From Bostrychus sinensis (Eukaryota > Chordata > Actinopteri > Gobiiformes > Eleotridae): a DNA stretch of 64,000 nt. The stretch is taken from assembly GCA_020698575.1 (NCBI GenBank), contig CM036244.1:24794034-24858033 (forward strand), written 5' to 3'. The notes beneath the pieces are model-generated. The model had not been told where the DNA came from and did no database searches. It saw only the letters and a program-made list of their open reading frames with translations. A program made the position numbers and the translations under genes. Shown here one piece after another: positions 11,299-23,200 of the stretch. Each line of letters starts with the position of its first letter. Within the stretch, counting starts at the first letter, position 1.

Positions 11299-14200
11299 AT
11301 GACCAGTGAGGATGCAAAGGTGATCCCTGTCCGGGTTGCCTTGCGATGTCGTCCTTTAGTGCCAAAAGAAATCAATGAGGGATGTCAGTGCTGCCTCACC
11401 TTTGTGCCCGGTGAACCACAGGTCTGTGCATTCTGCCTCACTGACAGCTTGTAACAGTGCAATATGTGCTTTACAGAGGTCTTGAAATATATTAAGCCTT
11501 TTTACTTTTTTATCTTTAGGTCATTGTTGGCACAGAAAAGGCATTCACATATGATTATGTATTTGATCCCACTGCTGAACAAGAAGAAGTTTTCAAAACA
11601 GCTGTGTCCTCCTTGCTGTCTGGTCTTTTCAAAGGTATATGGTTATATCTAAAATTTTAAACTAGTAATGTGGAAATTGATGGTGATAAAACTTGGCTGG
11701 TTTTCTCAGGAACAGTTTTATGCAAGTTCTTGTGACTTAAAAACTAGGGTAGCACAAGATATCGCTACATTATCGTTATCGCAATATCAGTAAAAGCAAT
11801 ATCCATATCGCAAGAATCTAAATATATCGCAATAACACTGTGATCTTCCATTTAACACTACACTAAGAAATCATTTTCAACCGGAGCCTTAAAAGAAAAT
11901 GTGTTGTGACTAAATGTATAAAATAAAAATGTTTAAAAAGTCCAGTTTTAGTGTTAATTTAATTAATTTAGCCACAGCTTAGCCTTATTTTATTCCTGGT
12001 TTAGTCTGTGTTAAGTTTTGATTTTGTCACTGTTTTGACTTGTAAATACAGGAACTTACATTATGAAATGTAGTGAATTTAACTTACTATGTTCAAAAAG
12101 TAGGCTCTATTTTCAAATATTGCAATAATATTGTTATCGCAATTTTCAACATAGTTATTGAATATTGCATGTTTTCTCCATATCGTGCAGCCCTATTAAA
12201 AAGTGCATTTTTTTGTAGGCTACCATGCCACAGTTCTAGCTTATGGACAGACTGGTTCAGGGAAGACCTACTCCATGGGAGGAACATACACTGCAGCACA
12301 AGAAACCGACCCTTCAGTCGGAGTGATTCCACGGGTTATTAGAAGAATCTTTGAAGAAAAAGAAAATACTACGGACTGTGAATTCTGTTTTGCTGTTTCC
12401 TACCTCGAGGTCTGTAAACAATGACATGAAATCCCTGTGTGCAAAACTATGCATTTCACAACAAATTATGCCAGAGTGAGTTATAGTTTTGTGGAAATGT
12501 ATATTTAACATTTTTGTTGTAGATCTATAATGAAGAGATTCTGGATTTACTACTACTACCACTAAATTATGTCAGAGCGATTTATAGTTTTGTGGAAATG
12601 TATATTTAACATTGTTATAGAAACATCTTGATTAAAAGTATATGTAAATGACAAGTTGTATAGTGCCTCTGAATTACATTTTTGTTGTAGATCTATAATG
12701 AAGATATTCTGGATTTACTGTCTACATCTAAAGACAAACCGGCCATCAGCATTCGAGAAGACCCCAAAGATGGTATTAAGGTAACTGTTCAAACATTCCA
12801 CATTTACATATGGTATAGCTGGTTTCTTTACCACACTAGGACAATAATCTGGTTTTGTGTCTTATTTGCAGATTGTGGGGTTAACAGAGAGGCAGGTGAT
12901 GTCTGCTCAAGAGATGGTAGGCTGCCTGGAGCAGGGTAACTCTGCTCGCACTGTGGGGTCTACAGCCATGAATGCTGCTTCTTCTCGCTCACACGCCATT
13001 TTTACTGTCACACTGGAGCAACGCAGAAGCACAGACAAGTAAGCTGATTGGTGTGCGGTTTTGGTTTGGTAATTTTCAATAATGATAAACTTGTGCAATT
13101 TTAATGTCTTAAAAATAATTGTGCTTTTTTTTTCTCCTCCAGATCCGACTCTATAGTTTCAAAATTGCACCTTGTGGATTTAGCGGGTTCAGAAAGGCAA
13201 AAAAAAACCAAAGCAGAAGGAGATCGTTTGAAAGAAGGTAATGTATCAGTATAGTTTTAGGACACCAGTAAAATCTGTGGTTCCCTTTTTTCTTCACTTC
13301 TGTGCTGGCATGTGCTTTCTGCATTCCAAAAGTGTATGTCATTAATCTATTCATTTTCATCCACAGGCATCAGCATCAATAAGGGCCTTTTGTCTTTGGG
13401 AAATGTGATTAGTGCTCTGGGGGATGAAAGCAAGAAAAATACCTTTGTTCCTTACAGAGACTCAAAGCTCACGCGTTTGTTACAAGGTAAGCTTTGATTT
13501 AGTTTTGCCTAATAGAGTTCATTGGGTCAGCCTCTGATACTGTTTTACCTCTAAAGACTAGTGAATGCAGTTATTTCCTTTTGTCATCTAAACAAGTGTA
13601 TTGTTTCAAATGTTTATTAGAGAGATAATTTGGTTTGTTTGGTCTTATGAAAAAAAAAAGGTCTTTCTGCTTTGGTGTCTGTCCACAGACTCTTTGGGAG
13701 GAAATAGTCACACGCTAATGATTGCATGCATTAGCCCGGCAGACTCAAACATGGAAGAAACCATTAATACGCTGCGATACGCTGACAGAGCTCGCAAGAT
13801 CAAAAACAAACCAATTATCAATGTTGACCCCAGAGCTGCAGAACTGAACCGCCTTAAAAAGCAGGTACACAATAAGGGGAATTTTGGTTTGATCTTAAAG
13901 GGGCTATTTAATGCAAAACGTACTTTTCTGAGCTTTTTACCATGTTATAATATTCTCTCATCTAAAACATACCCGGAGTTTTGTTTTGCTTTACTCATGC
14001 ATGTTTGAGTAAACCTCTATTGTCTGCAATGTCCATTCTGAGGCCTCAGAATGAGGAATAGATTTGCTAAATACAAAGTAAAGTTGAATTCTGTCAGTTC
14101 TGTAAGGCACTAAGTTTAAGGTTACACAGTTTATAGTATTTACACTGTTGTGAACCACAACAATTGTTATTAATTAAAGAATTAAACTTATTTTTGTTTA

Positions 14201-17200
14201 AGTTCTAAAGACATTACACATTCTTTTTTTAGGTAAGTTTTGTGTATTTGTTGGTTGTACCTTATTTAGACAAGCTTTGTCAATGAAGGCAAGTTACAGG
14301 TCTCAAAGAGACTACTAATTTATTTTCTTTGCAAGTTGTATTTGCATTGCACAAGTTTACAATAAAGTATGTGAAGGTTAATTCAAAATAAACTTTCAAA
14401 ATTTACAATTTTGTGTTTGTACGTGAATTCATAATGCAATTAATAACTACCAGTTATTAATCACGATGAATTTTTTTCAGATTTGCTATTAATTAGCTAA
14501 TAAATATATATATAAACTAAAACTTAGTGCATCCTAGTCTGTGTATACCCATTAGGATTTATAATGTTTTTTACTCATAAATTAGGACTTATTTTTTTAT
14601 TGTTGCTTAACAAGATGAACAAAAAATAATTTCATTATCTTTTACTATGTGTCCAAAAACAGTCTGTAATCAGGTCCCTTTAGGACCCGAAAGAACTTAA
14701 GTTGCATAGTCAAAATGAGGACTATAGAAGGGATAAAGGTTGTAAAACATGTAGTGCTGTTTTAGAGGCAACCAAGATTGGTTTAAATATGAATAAAAGC
14801 ATAATATTGACCCTTAGAAAAACTAAATCCTTGTTCAAATGAGTGTTTATTAAAATGATTTTCTAGGTCCAAGAACTGCAGGTGATGCTGCTTCACGTTC
14901 GTGGAGGAGTAGAGCCAGTGCTGTCTGGGTAAGACACTTTGTCTCCCGGTATCTCCAAATATAAATACGACACACATAAAGTCACTGCAACAAAAGGCCT
15001 CGTTAATCCAAATGTTTGTGTCACAGGGCAGAGTCAGCTGAGAATGTGACAAAGCTCCTGGAAAGGAATCGCGCACTGCAGGACGAGAACAATAAGCTGA
15101 GCCGGGAGCTGAGCGAGGCAGCTGGACAAACCGCCCTCATGTTTGAGAAAATCATTATGGTAACCTAACAACTGTCACAGTACATGCACTGACGCTCCTT
15201 CACATCTGGAAACAGTGGAAAATAGTCATCCAGTCATTTGCATTAACAGCTGAGTGGCTGAATGCCAGCCAGTGTCCTCATTCCTCTACAAAATGTACTT
15301 TAGCAACTCGTAAGAAAGAATTTGCAACAACATTTTTACTACTGTGTCTTCTTACTGACAAAATTATGACCTTTTTTCACTAGTTATCATACATTCTATA
15401 GTGCATTATGTATTGCACTATAGTGTTTTTCCACTCAAACTACATGATGTTAACTTCTTTTTAGACTGAACAAACAAATGAGAAACTGCAAAGCAAACTG
15501 GAACAACTGCGACAACATGAAGCGTAAGTGTACAAATATGTCAGCATTGTATCTTAAATTACAGTACTACATATTTTAAACTAAAACAAATGATCTAAAA
15601 TTAACTTTTATCATATTCAGATGTGCTGTAGATCTTGAGAAGCTGCTGGGTAATCTGGAAGACCAAGAGCTGAAGGAGAATGTGGAAGTGATGAAAAACC
15701 TTCAAGACCTCATTCTGGAGCTCAAGGTATGTGCGGGTTTGTTTAAAGGTTATTGAGATGAATAACACTGTGGGATGCAACACCGATTAACTGAATTATG
15801 TGTCTTAATTAACTTTTAACAACAAAATATTCTCAAGTACTTTTTTTGTGTTCTGTAGACTGAAAGTGCAGGAATTGCTGCTTCCATTGATGCTATGGCC
15901 ATAGAAGATGCACAGGAGACACCGGCAAATGGTAGCCAAAACTCTACAGATGCATCTCCACCTGTATGTATATTTTAATATGCTCTGATTTTTTTCTTTC
16001 ATTCATTTGTATAATTAATCAGTGCCTTATGCAAACTTGTTTTTAAACAGGACGCAACAGCCATTGCTGGTAAAGAGTCACCAGAAACTTATACGGCCCA
16101 TCATGCATTGCGGCAGGCACAGCTATCGAAGGAACTGATAGAGCTTAACAAAGTGCTGAGTTTAAAGGAAGCTTTTGTAAAGAAAATGTGCCAGAATGAT
16201 AGTCAGCTGGCACCAATGCAGTCCGAGCACCAGGTAAAGTACCTGAACATTTTTGAAGGATTTATAAAGTGGCATATTTGCTTTGTGTTTCCAAATAAAA
16301 TTTTTGATAATAATTAGCCAATTATTCCTTATATTATAATAAGTTGGTCTTGTTTGTAAATTGTTGTGCAGAAAAATGTGCAGGAACTTCAGACAGCTGT
16401 GGATTCTTTGCAAAAGGAGAAGGAGGAGCTTGTTTTGGCTCTTCACTCGGCAAAGAAAGACACCAATCAGGCTAAGTACGTTTTGTTTTTGTCTGTATTT
16501 AACCATCATGTGGGATGAAAGCGCCTCACTGGGGTTTCTTCATGTGATTTGGTGTAGACTTAGTGAACAGCGCAGGAAGAGGCTGCAGGAGCTGGAGGGC
16601 CAGCTTGGTGATATGAAGAAGAAGCTTCTCGAACAGTCAAAGCTTCTAAAACTTAAGGAATCCTCTCTCCAAAAAGTCAGCAAGCTCATGCAGGAAATCC
16701 AAGTATGTGCAGCCATTTTTACTTAATGATATATCTCGGTTATTTAGCAAGGTAGATGGTTGCAATAGCAATGAATATATGTGTCAAAAATATCAATGCC
16801 GTGACCTTCCAGGCAATGAAGACTCAGCGTACACAGCTCATGAGACAAATGAGAGAGGACTCAGAGAAATTTAGGCTTTGGAAAAGCAAAAAGGACAGAG
16901 AAGTCATACAGCTTAAAGAAAAGGTATGAATACATACATGGCATCCCTTTAATATCAAACTGTTCTTTAACCATTCATGTTAAAATTGTTGAACCCTTTT
17001 TTTTTTAACAGGATCGGAAGCGGCAGTATGAGCTGCTCAAACTTGAGAGGGATTTTCAGAAACAGGCTAATGTCCTACGCCGCAAAACAGAAGAGGTAGA
17101 ATTACAAATTTTCTATTTGTATTTCCCAATGACTACTGTAGTAATCCCACATCGTAAATGCTCATTAAATGACTTAACAGTAAGCAAAAATATTCTCTAC

Positions 17201-20200
17201 TACAGGCTGCGGCTGCAAACAAGCGTTTAAAGGATGCTCTACAGAAAAGAAGTGAGGTGGTAGAGAAACGGAAAGATGTGCAAAGCAAAGGCATAGATAG
17301 CGCTGCTGCTCGAGTAAAGGTAGTGAAGTCTGTTGTAGTTTTTAAAACCAACAGATGCCCAGATCTTTTTCTCCAGACATACTAATTGCTAATAATGTAA
17401 ATTCTTTGTAAGGCTTGGCTTTTCAATGAAGTTGAGGTGATGGTGAGCACAGAGGAGGCTCGGCGACATCTGAATGATCTGCTGGAGGACAGGAAGGTGC
17501 TAGCTCAGGAGATCAGCCACCTTAAAGAGCAAATAGAAGCTGGAGAGCGCCCAGCTACTAAAATAAGGGTAAGAGGCCCAGTGCATAAAAGTTTGTGGAG
17601 CAGTGGCAATGTATCATTATAATAATACATTCTTTTTGTTGTTCATGAATTCAGCGTCGAACCCTGATCATCTCTGAGCTGGAGACACAGGGGGCCCTGG
17701 AGACCCCTCTGACCAAACAAGTAGAAAACTTGGAAACAGAAATGAGCCTCAGGTGAGCCATACACCATATTGTTTGTTTTGTATTCCTCAAATCTTGACT
17801 CCCAAAACGCCCAGTGACCTTTATGTCATTTTGGATCTGATACATTTCTTATAAACCAAACTGTAATTAACTCATTCATAATAATGAAAGCTTTCTTTGC
17901 ACAAGGCTGCTTTGCCAGATGCACCACTGACACATTGGGACATGATTAATGAACACTAGACATCTAAAACAAAAATGTGTTGTTGTGCATTACCTATGAA
18001 ATTACTTATGTCACCATGGAGACTAACTTTATTTGTCATGTTGAATATTTTAGAAACGCCCAGATCGCTGACCTTCAGCAAAAAGTCCTTGTGGCAGACA
18101 GTGAGAGACGTTGGAAACAGCGCATTGATGGCATTACAAGCATTGTAGAGGCAAAATGTGCCCTCAAGGTGCTCATGTCTGAGGTAAATAAAGTATTTTT
18201 AAAATAATAGTGTCTTATCTATATCATTTGCTGCTTTAGAGAAGAGTGCATTTCAAAAACAATATTTTTTAGTTGGTGAGTGCTAAAACAGCTAGTGCCA
18301 AGCTGGAGAGTGATCTCAAACAAGAGAAAGGCAATGCACAGGACTTAAGAAAGCTGCTGGCTGAAGAGAGAAATGTGATGTCAACTATGGACGTGGAGCA
18401 CCAACAGCAGCTGGTCGAACTCGAGGAGAGGCACCAGGAGAAGGTACTTTGTTATATTAAAATCTACGTTTTATGCTTTAGCGCATACGTCTTTAATGTG
18501 TGGTTCTGTTTTTAGGTCCATTACCTTCTTAATGAACTACAAAACAAAACTATTTCTGCTGAACCTGAAGAAACAACGCCCAGAGAAGAGAGTTCAAGGG
18601 AAATTGAGCTTCTGGAGCGCCTCAGGGTTCAGGTTTGTGTGCAGACAATGTACATATTTAATCTTAAAGACTGACAACCACTTTGTGGGAGCTAATGGGG
18701 ATTGAAATAAAGAATAAAGGATCTTGTACAACATGAAGTGAGAAGACCATGTGCTGCATGTAAATTACAGGAAGAAGAGATTGTAAAGCTGCGGGAATTA
18801 AATGAACAGAACCAGTCTCTGGTTGAGCAGAATGAGCAATACAAACAGGTATGTGCTGTCAGAGCATCTTTTTACTGCCATTGATCTTCCACACTCAGTA
18901 CTAGGGCTGCGTACCGTTAAACGATACCTCTGTGGTATCAACAGAAAAGTTACGATACTACTGGTGTAAAAAAAGGAATTTGACTGAGGATAGGTACGTG
19001 GTTCAGAGGACTTGTGCTACAACCATGAGGCATCGGTCAGGATTAGGGTTGCAAAGGGGCGGAAAATTTCCGGAAATTTTCTGGAAACTTTACATGGGAA
19101 GTTAAGCTTGGATATTTTGGGAATTTTCAAATTTGGAAACTATATACATTTATAAAACAAACATTATAATCCAACAGATTTAAACAACTTTATTAAACAT
19201 TTACAAAACAGATTTGTCTTTGAACAATAAAACATTTAAGTAAAATATTACTTCCCAATACCAAAAATATAAATGAACACTCCTTTGACTTTTGCAATAT
19301 TTTCTGCTACTTCATTTTAAAGTAAGGTTGATTTATGCACCAAGGTCTTAGCTTGGCTTTTAAGTATTAGCATTTAGCATATTATAGCAGCTATATTGCT
19401 AATAAGCAAGTTAAACTTTTGGTACAAAGGGCAATACAATTCTGCAATTATATTTCAATTCAAACTACAACAGAGTTGTCCTCCGTACACAGCAAACACC
19501 CACCTGTTTTATTGAGGCACAGTCTAACAGAATGTAAATTGTTCAACAGAGAACATGTGCTGAGCTGACAGTTTAATCAGTGGAAAAACCACATTACATT
19601 AATCTGCTCAAAAAAACGGCACCAGCCCCAGTGGCCACCCTGGAAACTGCAGCCAAACTAGTGTTAATCGGCCTGCCACCAGAACAGATGTAGCTCATTA
19701 ATTATGCATGATGTTGTCACAAATGTATTGATACCTATAAAGAATTATGGTGTTTAATATTGTGCCCCCAAAATATCACAAAACACATTTTTACAACCCT
19801 AATAGTTGAGCTAACCAGAAATATGGAGTCTGTAGTCTTGAGTTTTGTAGTGTTGTGGAGCTCAGCTGTGCATGTGATAGGAGATATTGAAGTGCGTTTG
19901 TGTTTAAGCTATAGTATATTGACCTGTGGTGGGACAGCTTTGAATTGTGCAAGTTCCCAATTTATTCCCATAAATTCCCTGTTTATTCCCATGGAAAATT
20001 TACAATTTTGAAAATTCACAGAATTTTGCAACCCTAGTCAGGATGCAAAACCAGACTTAAAAGACTTAAATTCATTTGGAGGAGGTTTATTGACAAACAA
20101 TATGAAAAGGAAAAAAAACATACATGGGCAGCAATAATCTGGAACAGAACAAACAAGATTAAAAAGTTATAACATGAAATGCAATGTATATGAAAATAAC

Positions 20201-23200
20201 TGAATAAAGTGCATGAAATAAAGATTCTTACCAGAAAACAGCCACCCTGTGCAAGGATCAACCAAGGAGTGAAAGTGAGTAAGTGCAGGATTCTATACTC
20301 AAATGAACAGGTGAGGGTGCTTAAGCTAATTACCAGAGAACCAATCTGACGAGGAGGAGGAGCAGGAAGTAAGGTAAGTACAGCTAAGGAAGTGGAACCA
20401 GCAAATAAAAGTGATAACTAAAATCTTAAAAACAACTAGTATCATAAAAATAATTTTTATTCAGTACTAAGTTTCAATACCTACTGGGACCTTTAATGTT
20501 CCTTTGCATGTATGAATCAAATAAATAACACAATAAATCATATAAACTGCTTGTTTTAACTTGCAGCTAAGAATTTTGCTTTTTTCAATATTGTGTTTGT
20601 AGAATGATTGTAGAAGATGCACACCATGGGTCTTAGAAATAGTGTTATTCAGATACTGGTAATGAAAACCAGAAATTGTTTAAGCACTGGTATTGGAAAA
20701 AATCTGAACAGTACCTAGCCCTACTCAGTACACTCAGTTATACACACCTGACCAAAATTTTAAGACCAGTTGAAAAATTGCAAGAATTTACATTTTGCAA
20801 TGTTGGATCTTAAGGAGGTTCTAAGTAGAGCTTCAAAATGCAAAATGAAGAAAATTTGAGTAAGCAATATATTGAAAACAATTAAACTGAAATAGACTAT
20901 TCATCAGCTGCTCAAAAGTTTAAGACCACAGCCTTTAAAAGCCAAAATCTGCGCAAAAATGTCGATTCAGTGCCATTTTCTGTCAGGTATTCACACTGCA
21001 GTGACCTGATAGCAAAGGCAAAAGAGCTTTCTTTGAATGTGGTGGGATTGTTGAGCTGCAAAAGCATGGCCTCTTCCAGCGTGCCATCACTGCTGAGGTT
21101 GGATGCAGTAAGACAGTCATTTTGAGGTTTCTGAGGTTTTATGGCAGAGAAATTAGCAAAATATTTGTATGCCTTTTTGAGCTTTTCAGGCCATGAGAAG
21201 GCGATTTAGGCTGTTTCCTATGAACTGCAGTGTAAAAGCCCAACTGTTTGGAAACACCAGCACGCCCTCTGCTGCACAAATAGCAGAAGGCCATCATTTG
21301 CAAGTAAACAGGTCTTATTCCAACACGCAGTATAAATAGAACTGTTTTTATTGGCAGATATCGGCCAGATTTCAACCGATAACTGATAACATTCTAATGG
21401 GTTATAACAGCTGATATGTCGGTCGGGCTCTAGTTTGGACTTTGCAAGGGATCACCAAACATGGACACTGAAACACTGAAAGGAGGACAAAGTTTTATTC
21501 TATGATGAGAAAAAATTTTACCTTGTTGGTCCTGATGGCGTCCAACGTTACTGGCATGACAAGGAGATCCCACTGGAAATGTTTTCTACGTGGCATAGTC
21601 ATAATGTCAGTCTTTTGGACCATCCTACATGTTCCCCTGATCTAAAATCTAAATCCAATAGAAAACATTTGGGGATGGATGGCAAGGGAAGTTTACAAAA
21701 ATGGACATCAGTTCCAGACAGTGGATGCCCTTCATGAAGCCATCTTCACCACTTGGAGCAATGTTCCCAATAGCCTCCAGGAAACACTTGCATCAAGCAT
21801 ACCCAAATGAATTTTTGACAAAAACGGTGCAGCTACTCATTACTGAGTCCTTTTTGAAATTTTTATTTCTGTTTATAGGAGGTTGTTTTTTTTATGCTAT
21901 GATCTTAAACTTTTGATCAGCTGATGAACAACCTATTTCAGTTTACTCCAATTGCTTACTCCAATTTTTTTTTCTTCTTTTTTTTGTCTCACTCGCATTT
22001 ATTTGAAATTTATTTATTTAGAGGATAACCCCTTGAGATGCACCATCTCGTTTTCGAGGGGGTCCTCAGCACAGACAAACAGTGATACAGAGAACAGAAA
22101 TACAATACATAAAGACAATCACAGTACACAACATTCACACCAACACCAAAGTTATCCAAGTCTATTCTACCTGATTATAAACCAGCCTACCCACTACAAA
22201 TGGAATACATGTACCAATTACTCACTTGCAACATAATAAATACAGTATGCCCATGTACATACGCACACTTAGTTAACTGGCAAAAATGAATAATAATTCA
22301 GATTAAACCAGAATTATTACAGAAACAGAGCACAATCAAAAACAAGAACATATTTTCAAGTGGTTAAATACAGATACCTTAAAGATATGTACAGAGGAAA
22401 TAGATCTGATTGAGCAAGGTAAGTTGTTCCAATCAGATGGAGCTTTGAATTTAAATGCTCGACGCCCAATTTCTTTGTTAATTTTGGGAACATAGAAAAA
22501 CAGCTGCTCAGTATGCCTTAAGTTATATGAGGACCTAAAAGGAATTAAAAATTGTTTTAAGTAGAATGGATAATGACAAATAAAATTTTAAAAATAACTT
22601 GGAGCCAGTGGAGATGTCTTCTTGATTTTAAAGCTAACCAGTTTAGCAATGTGTACATTTGACAGTGATGAGTTCTATAAAGACACCTCAAGACAAATCT
22701 ACACAGACTGGGATAAGTTACATTAAGAGGATGAAGGTTTGTGTCAGAGATGTTCTGATAGACAATACGATTTCTTCTTTTTGCATTTTATCCAACTGCA
22801 ATTTTTCAACTGGTCTTAAAATTTTGATCAGGTCTATACCTATGAGCACTGCTTTAGTTGGGCATTTTTAATGATAATGGAATATATTATGTTATGTCTA
22901 TAGAAATTTGCTCTGCTCCAGCTGGCAAGTGGCAAGAAGGTCCTAGCACCAACAGCTCTTAATGAACAAACTCCTGATGACTCGTTTGAGTATGTTCCCC
23001 CAAAGGTAAGTTACTGCATAAGTCTGTGTTATTAGATACATTAATAATACTCATGAATGTATTATAATAATTGTTAGTATTACAGTAAATCGGTTTTGTA
23101 TTTTATTTGCATTTAAAAGCCAAAAGGGAAGCGCTTCACTACAGCGAAGGCACCACTGAATACGACCATCATTGTGGAGGAGCTGATGTCTCCCAGTGAG

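Noticed and set aside
12523..12609. Duplicate exon 4 as a mutually exclusive alternative exon
   Set aside because: Only the first 11 or so codons match; the rest is intronic repeat ending in a stop, so inclusion would truncate the motor.
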